Assembly (NCBI GenBank): GCA_036736205.1
Contig: DAINMX010000218.1
Location: 1 to 11,235 of the forward strand
Direction: 5' to 3'
Length of the DNA: 11,235 bases
DNA from: XYA12-FULL-58-9 sp001798605
GTDB lineage: Bacteria > Myxococcota > XYA12-FULL-58-9
Below are positions 6,873 to 11,235 of this stretch, one piece after another; position 1 is the first letter of the stretch; every line of letters starts with the position of its first letter. The notes beneath the pieces were generated by a model. It saw only the letters and a list, made by a program, of their open reading frames with translations, was not told the DNA's origin and did no database searches. Position numbers and translations under genes: made by a program.

Positions 6873-7132
6873 ACGCCGTCCTCACCGTAACCCAGAATTC
6901 GCTCCCGCTCCTCTTTCGTGATGACTGGTTGGCCGACGAATTCGGGCCAGATTTCCCGTTGAAGAAAAGCGCGCAGGTGTTTTTCCCTCCGGGGTGCTGG
7001 CTGGTGCAGACCCAGACGGGCCTTTCGTTCCTCCAAAGCTCTGCGAATGGCTGTCGTCTTTGTCTCTCCTGTTTGGTTGGCAATATCGGCGGCGAGCTGC
7101 TCGACAAATTTGTTTTTGATGTTTAACGCCAT
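6869..7132 (-). CDS. vapB: VapB antitoxin, Rv0623/PSK transcription factor family
   Basis: This 87-aa antitoxin and autorepressor is of the Rv0623-like family (PF07704). The N-terminal ALNIKNKFVEQLAADIANQ, then TGETKTTAIRRALEER (residues 21-36), is the family's ribbon-helix-helix DNA-binding part, with the conserved TGE-KT-AIR-AL pattern. The C-terminal half (about 45-87) is charged, with FLQREIWPEF and ITKEERERILGYGEDG, and probably wraps the toxin. It should bind its own promoter, where TGGTACCA lies between -35 and -10. There is no Shine-Dalgarno before the ATG, and the predicted transcription start coincides with it, so the mRNA may be leaderless. The ATG is firm because the family begins with MALNIKN-like residues. 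It is the first gene of a four-gene unit. Confidence 0.93.
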   Translation of the reverse strand: MALNIKNKFVEQLAADIANQTGETKTTAIRRALEERKARLGLHQPAPRREKHLRAFLQREIWPEFVGQPVITKEERERILGYGEDGV

Positions 7133-7138
7133 GGTGTA

Positions 7139-7167
7139 ATTATTCTACCGTGGTACCATTGTGTCAA
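7139..7167 (-). promoter_or_regulatory. vapB promoter
   Basis: On the minus strand TTGACA (7162-7167) is followed after exactly 17 nt by AATAAT (7139-7144), five of six matches to the sigma-70 -10 box. A start about 7 nt downstream falls at 7132, the A of the vapB ATG. The promoter lies just past the stop codon of the upstream lipoprotein gene. Confidence 0.75.
7151..7158. promoter_or_regulatory. Putative VapB operator palindrome
   Basis: TGGTACCA is a perfect 8-bp palindrome inside the 17-nt spacer of the vapB promoter, where a ribbon-helix-helix repressor would block RNA polymerase. The assignment to VapB is an inference from position; a single 8-mer can arise by chance. Confidence 0.4.
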
Positions 7168-7183
7168 GTTGTTTCAAACTACT

Positions 7184-9217
7184 TCAGCGACTGCAGGGGG
7201 CGTCGAGCAATGCGGCCGCCGTGATGGCCGCGCCTTCCGATGAGCCGACGCTTGCAATGAAACAAGTGTATTGGTGACGGGCACCCTCTTGGTTGAAGTT
7301 CACGTAGTGTCCGAGCTCGTGGGGGGCGGCGATGTGCACCACTGCGGCGGTCTTGCCGCCCAGATTGTTTGCCAGGGGAAAGAATGGCTGGGTGTGGCGG
7401 CCGGCCAGGCGCAAGGCGTCGGGTAGGGTTGGCTCCACCTCTTCGCCCACCAGGGTGACGCCGAGAGGGACGGCGATGGCTGCTTGGGCGTTGGGATCGA
7501 AGTAACTGTCACGCACACCTGCGGTCATCATGATGTGTCGGGGTGCCAAGCCTGGGTACGGGGAGACGGTGACGTACTGTGCCTTGGGTCCTGGGTCGAC
7601 CAGGTCCCAGAGGTGTTGTAGGGAGTGCAACAAGGGATGGGCGCGGTGCAGGCCTTTACCGTCGGTGAAGCCGAGCACCAGGTCGAACAGAGCCTTGAGA
7701 TTGAGTGGCTCGTGGGCACCGAGGGCGACGTCAATGACCGTGGCACCTGCTCCCGAGAACAGGCAGCCCTGGACCCTTGGATCGAGGCCGCACCAGGGAA
7801 CTCCCAAGGTGGCACCCATGGAGTGGCCCATGCCGGTCAAGCGATTCGGATCAAATCGAATCATGCCATCGGCAGCACCGCCCGCATCCAAGGTGGGTGC
7901 GAGGTCTGCATTCACCGAAGTCTCGAGCATCAGCCGTGACACGTTCAACACTTCAATGGGAGCGAAGGTGAAGTTGTCGATGGTGGCGTCGATGTTGCCG
8001 AGGATGTTGTAGAGCTTGAGGCCGCTGGTGTCGGGGGGACTCATACGATCGCCGTGCAGGGCGAAGTCGAAGGCGACCGTGGCCACACCGCGGCGCGCCA
8101 ACCATTCCGCCGGACCCGTGCCTAGAGGAGCTGTGGCTGCGGAGGGCACTTCGTCCTTCGGGCCGCGATCGATGGCCTCCCGCCAATCACCGCCGGAGCC
8201 ATGCAAGTAGAGCATCAAGGGAAAACCGCCGGGGGGTTGGGGCGTCTTCGGGATGGTCAAAGCCAAGCGCACCGCTTGGGTCTCTTGTACCACCGGCGCA
8301 CCATTTGGGCCCCAGACAAACCGGCCCTCACCGAAGCTCGAGTAGGGGCGCTCGCCCCCTTGGATGAGTGGTGCCTCATAGCGAGCAGTGAGGACTTGGT
8401 AGCTTTCGTACTCGTCGGTGGCCTGCCAGGCCTCGACCAGTCGTGGTGTCTCGCGACTTTCGGCCCACGCCGCGAGGCGTCGCATGGTGACGGTTGGGTC
8501 GAAGGTTGAAAACACTGCCGCACCAGCGACCGTATCGAGGTCAACCGCATCTTTGATGGTTGCGCGCAGCGATTTGAACGAGCTCACCACTTTGAGTGTT
8601 GCGTCGCCGGTGTCTTCAAATCCTTCGTGAAAAGCCAAACTGCGTCCGATGCGCTTGCCGTGGGTGTCGCGGACGTCGTCGGTGATCACCAAGGCGTAGA
8701 GCGTGTTGGGCTGACGCACAAATCCAGGCACAGGGATCGCAGCAATCAGGTTGTCGGGCGAATAGTCATCGCCGTCGGCGAGAAACGAAACATCAATGGG
8801 AATCCGCTCGCCCTGGAAGGGCGAATCGGTGTCGATGTCCAACAAAAACACCGAGGCATCGTTGTTCAAGCTTTCGGCCGCCGACGCAGGCAAGGTCGTG
8901 GCATCGATGGCACCGGAGGTGCGGACGAATACGCCGGAGGTCAGACCAAACCCTCCACGGATGCGCAGGTCCGCGGTCTTTAGCCACTGCGGCACGATGT
9001 CCGCGTAGGCAGTGCCGGGCCAGTCGCTGAAGCCAAAGCTGCCATCGTCCTTGCGGCGAAGATTGCAAGGAAAGGGTAGGTCCCAAAACTCATCGGACCC
9101 GGGTGCAAAGACCACCTGTGTGGCGCGGTCGTCAAACTGTGGGCCGCAACCAATCAGCCCGCCATCGACGAGAGAAACAACCAGAAGCAAGGCAAACAGC
9201 CGTCGCGGAGTGTGCAT
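7184..9217 (-). CDS. Alpha/beta-hydrolase lipoprotein (VolA-like lipase/esterase)
   Basis: This 677-aa envelope lipoprotein has a signal peptide MHTPRRLFALLLVVSLVDG with lipobox L-I-G-C (Cys24). Residues about 30-310 form an N-terminal beta-rich region (FWDLPFPCNLRRKDDGSFGF, IPVPGFVRQPNTLYALVITD) like the N-terminal domain of bacterial 'virulence factor' lipases such as VolA. The alpha/beta-hydrolase part follows: oxyanion-hole HGSGG (339-343), nucleophile elbow G-H-S-M-G with Ser466, likely acid Asp570 (GVRDSYF) and His633 or His637 (APHELGHYV). It probably cleaves an ester or lipid outside the cytoplasm; the substrate is unknown. An earlier in-frame GTG at 9271, 3 nt after the stop of the Bor-like gene, would add 18 residues and spoil the signal peptide, so ATG 9217 is preferred. 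It is probably cotranscribed with the upstream Bor-like lipoprotein. Confidence 0.9.
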   Translation of the reverse strand: MHTPRRLFALLLVVSLVDGGLIGCGPQFDDRATQVVFAPGSDEFWDLPFPCNLRRKDDGSFGFSDWPGTAYADIVPQWLKTADLRIRGGFGLTSGVFVRTSGAIDATTLPASAAESLNNDASVFLLDIDTDSPFQGERIPIDVSFLADGDDYSPDNLIAAIPVPGFVRQPNTLYALVITDDVRDTHGKRIGRSLAFHEGFEDTGDATLKVVSSFKSLRATIKDAVDLDTVAGAAVFSTFDPTVTMRRLAAWAESRETPRLVEAWQATDEYESYQVLTARYEAPLIQGGERPYSSFGEGRFVWGPNGAPVVQETQAVRLALTIPKTPQPPGGFPLMLYLHGSGGDWREAIDRGPKDEVPSAATAPLGTGPAEWLARRGVATVAFDFALHGDRMSPPDTSGLKLYNILGNIDATIDNFTFAPIEVLNVSRLMLETSVNADLAPTLDAGGAADGMIRFDPNRLTGMGHSMGATLGVPWCGLDPRVQGCLFSGAGATVIDVALGAHEPLNLKALFDLVLGFTDGKGLHRAHPLLHSLQHLWDLVDPGPKAQYVTVSPYPGLAPRHIMMTAGVRDSYFDPNAQAAIAVPLGVTLVGEEVEPTLPDALRLAGRHTQPFFPLANNLGGKTAAVVHIAAPHELGHYVNFNQEGARHQYTCFIASVGSSEGAAITAAALLDAPCSR

Positions 9218-9274
9218 GAAACTCGAGGTAACACGACTGTGGCGGCTTTGACCAGCCCGCGACCAATACACTTC

Positions 9275-9700
9275 TCATCGCGTGTGTTGGTTCTCCTCCG
9301 CCGCAGATGAATGAACGTGGCATGCGTAGCGAATGGTTCGTGGCGCGATCAGAAAACCAGCCAAGGCTCCACCAGCATTGGCAGTTGCTCTGATCGTGTT
9401 GAAGTTGCGGTGATTTTCGTCCACGGTGGCGTAGGTCACGCCAGCGGCAATCCCGGCTCCGAGCACAGCCAAGCCCACGTTGATCAAAAAGTCTGTTCCA
9501 GTCAGCCCCGATTCCACATAGGCGATACCGTCTTCACATTCAGCGTTGGCAGGGTCCGACATTGATTTGGCCCCCGCCAAGGCAAACCATTGGCGATCCG
9601 CATGAACCTCCCCCGGTGTTGCTCCCGGCACATTCAAGCGGGTTGTGTAACAGGCGCTTGACAACAAAACGATAACCGTTATTGATAATTTGGACTTCAT
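9275..9700 (-). CDS. Bor-like small lipoprotein
   Basis: This 141-aa lipoprotein has signal MKSKLSITVIVLLSSAC and a lipobox S-S-A-C (Cys17). The mature part carries a Tyr/Thr-rich start, VHADRQWFALAGAKSMSDPANAEC, then YVESGLTGTDFLINVGLAVLG (a strongly hydrophobic segment), a Gly/Ala-rich second hydrophobic stretch (about 95-120) and RYACHVHSS. The order 'W-x-x-x-G ... D ... C-G/D-G ... T-x-x-D-F-L-I' resembles the Bor/Iss lipoprotein family (PF06291), surface lipoproteins linked to serum resistance in phage-lysogenised E. coli. Here the role is unknown, and the protein has an extra Gly-rich second half. A strong Shine-Dalgarno (AGGAGA) lies 7 nt before the ATG. Its stop is 57 nt before the hydrolase lipoprotein, so the two may form a transcription unit. 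Confidence 0.85.
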   Translation of the reverse strand: MKSKLSITVIVLLSSACYTTRLNVPGATPGEVHADRQWFALAGAKSMSDPANAECEDGIAYVESGLTGTDFLINVGLAVLGAGIAAGVTYATVDENHRNFNTIRATANAGGALAGFLIAPRTIRYACHVHSSAAEENQHTR

Positions 9701-9707
9701 TTTTCAA

Positions 9708-9713
9708 TCTCCT
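9708..9713 (-). promoter_or_regulatory. Ribosome binding site of Bor-like gene
   Basis: The minus strand reads AGGAGA, 7 nt before the ATG at 9700. It is the strongest Shine-Dalgarno in the window and fixes the start at the lipoprotein signal peptide. Confidence 0.7.
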
Positions 9714-9789
9714 CTTATGTCGACGCCATGCCAATGCATGACTCACGCTTCATCTGAATTGAGACAGACGTTTCCGAACGGGTCAATAT

Positions 9790-11235
9790 TCATGGTTGCG
9801 AGAACGGGGCTGAAGCAATGGCGACGGTTCGGCGACCCTGCTCGTCCTCGAAGAATCGATGTTCCAGCTCTCGGAGTTCGATGACCGGTTGGCCCACTTG
9901 ATTGTTGACCCAACAGTCGCCAAGGAAACCCAGTTCCCCTGTGTGTCGCAGACGCCCGACGATGGTGACCCGGTTCCCGAGGGACTCTGTGAGATCAAAG
10001 TGGAGGCTTTTGGCAGCCACCGGGATTGCCAACCAACCTGCGCGTATGCTGCCAAGTGCACTGAAGACTTGAAATGCGGCATCGATGACATGGGAGAGGT
10101 GTTGCTCGACGGGCAACGCCGACCACGGATGACTCTCCAGGTCGAGCTCGACCCCGGCCAATTCACCTCCTGCGTCCAACATCAGCCACGGCAACAGTTG
10201 AAATCTCGGACCGTGAAAGAGGCCCTCGGCACCATACAAGCCCGATCCCAAAACGCGGTTGCACCATTGCGGCTGCGGGGCCTGGGAGAACTCCGCAGGC
10301 GCATAGGAGAGAACGGTGGTCACGTGCAGCAGGTTGGTCTCGATAGTCAGCCGTTGGCCGCCGCCAGCTCGGCGAATGCGAGTGGATAACAGACGCTCAC
10401 CCTCGAGGACCAAAGGTGCCAACACGCGCAAGTCATCGAGTCTGCCGGCGCTCGTGTTGCCGAGTGCCGCCACCGCGAGCATCATCTCGACGAAATAGGC
10501 CGCGGGGAAGAATAGGCGAGTACCAATGGCATGATCCGCCAACGCTGGAAGGCGCTCGAGGCTCACCCGTCGCGCAAAACTGGTTCCTGCCCCCAGCGAC
10601 TCCCCAACCACACCGTGCAGCAGAGCCTTGCGTCCCAATCCAAGGGCGTAATAGAAGCGGTCATCGTCGGTCATCGGCAAGACAATGGGTGAGCCCAAGG
10701 TGTCCAATCCATGGAGGCGAAACAGCTCGCCCGCCTCACGTGGGTCGAGCAGTGACAGTCCCAACTGCTGCAGACGCAATGACATCCCCGCTGTAGCGGT
10801 CATGCCGACGTTGTCCCATGGCGGCCAATGCACGACTCGCCAAGTGGTTGCGTCGTTGGTGGCGGGGTCGTTGGCCGTGCCATCGTCGTTCTGCCTCGAG
10901 GCGACCGCCTGTGCGAGCATGGCGTTGGCGAAGGCATAGGCGCACTGACCGGCGTTGCCGTAGACGGCGACGATCGATGATAGAAATGACACCTGTCGGA
11001 TTTGATCGTTCATCCTTTGTGCAACAAACAGTGGCACGAGCTTGGTTGCGAGCTCCATCGCGATTTCGTGGTCTGGTTTGTCGAGCAACGGCTGGCTGTG
11101 TTCCACGCCGGCACCAACCAGGAGCAGGTCAATTCTCCCGTGTTGTTCCACCACGGAATTGAGTCTTTCGAGAAATGAGCTGAAGTCACGGGCATCGACG
11201 TTGAGATAATCTACCGCTGAGAACTCGCCATCGAA
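9790..11235 (-). CDS. Iterative PKS/PUFA-type synthase, C-terminal KR-DH part
   Basis: The frame is open to the window edge, so these 481 residues are the C-terminal end of a longer megasynthase. Residues about 1-205 are the catalytic half of a ketoreductase: RIDLLLVGAGVEHSQPLLDK, active-site Ser86/Ser87, Tyr100 and Asn104 in SSIVAVYGNAGQCAYAFAN, then WPPWDNVGM. Residues about 225-465 are a hot-dog dehydratase: His235 in LADHAIGTRLFFP, LYGAEGLFHGPRFQ, and the D-x3-Q motif (Asp385, Gln389 in VIDAAFQ). KR before DH at the very end, with no ACP or thioesterase after it, is the order of PfaA/Pfa2 polyunsaturated fatty acid synthases. PksE enediyne synthases also have it, but they end in a phosphopantetheinyl transferase not seen here. 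The canonical HxxxGxxxxP has Thr at the Gly position. Product unknown. Confidence 0.93.
   Translation of the reverse strand, partial: FDGEFSAVDYLNVDARDFSSFLERLNSVVEQHGRIDLLLVGAGVEHSQPLLDKPDHEIAMELATKLVPLFVAQRMNDQIRQVSFLSSIVAVYGNAGQCAYAFANAMLAQAVASRQNDDGTANDPATNDATTWRVVHWPPWDNVGMTATAGMSLRLQQLGLSLLDPREAGELFRLHGLDTLGSPIVLPMTDDDRFYYALGLGRKALLHGVVGESLGAGTSFARRVSLERLPALADHAIGTRLFFPAAYFVEMMLAVAALGNTSAGRLDDLRVLAPLVLEGERLLSTRIRRAGGGQRLTIETNLLHVTTVLSYAPAEFSQAPQPQWCNRVLGSGLYGAEGLFHGPRFQLLPWLMLDAGGELAGVELDLESHPWSALPVEQHLSHVIDAAFQVFSALGSIRAGWLAIPVAAKSLHFDLTESLGNRVTIVGRLRHTGELGFLGDCWVNNQVGQPVIELRELEHRFFEDEQGRRTVAIASAPFSQP

Noticed and set aside
9218..9271. GTG start at 9271 for the hydrolase lipoprotein
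   Set aside because: It is attractive as a coupled start 3 nt after the previous stop, but it would give an overlong Arg-rich lead before the signal peptide. It remains a possible alternative.

Overview
The window looks like a chromosomal stretch of a GC-moderate (about 55-60% by eye) Gram-negative bacterium from the Myxococcota/Bradymonadota side of the old Deltaproteobacteria. This placement is an inference. It rests on a lipoprotein with RCC1-type repeats, a large Cys-anchored alpha/beta-hydrolase lipoprotein, a repeat-domain protein of a type I associate with myxobacterial surface proteins, and an iterative fatty-acid/polyketide-type megasynthase. No rRNA, tRNA, CRISPR array, insertion sequence or phage module was seen.

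Layout, left to right. (1) Positions 1-398, plus strand: the C-terminal end of a secreted repeat protein. (2) 465-983, plus: an unrecognised 172-aa protein. (3) 1005-3056, minus: a lipoprotein with seven C-x9-C-W-G RCC1 blades, a middle domain and a probable C-terminal outer-membrane beta-barrel. (4) 3164-4090, minus: the RarD-type EamA permease. (5) 4262-5440, plus: glutaryl-CoA dehydrogenase, divergent from rarD. (6) 5540-7132, minus: a compact four-gene group read vapB, vapC, a DUF1285-like gene, then a small protein with a degenerate PD-(D/E)XK-like pattern. (7) 7184-9217 and 9275-9700, minus: two lipoproteins, an alpha/beta-hydrolase and a Bor-like small protein. (8) 9790-11235, minus: the C-terminal KR-DH part of a megasynthase whose start lies beyond the right edge. 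No gene-free stretch exceeds 171 bases (4091-4261).

How the parts work together. The strongest functional unit is the VapBC30-like toxin-antitoxin operon. It has a clear TTGACA-17-AATAAT promoter with an 8-bp palindrome in the spacer. The predicted transcription start falls on the vapB ATG, suggesting a leaderless mRNA. Two 4-nt ATGA overlaps couple vapB to vapC and vapC to the DUF1285-like gene, and the fourth gene follows after 29 nt with its own Shine-Dalgarno sequence. This four-gene arrangement is the best candidate for something undescribed. The KR-before-DH order at the end of the megasynthase points to an iterative PfaA/Pfa2-like or PksE-like synthase rather than an ordinary modular PKS. 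The remaining genes look like independent housekeeping or envelope genes.
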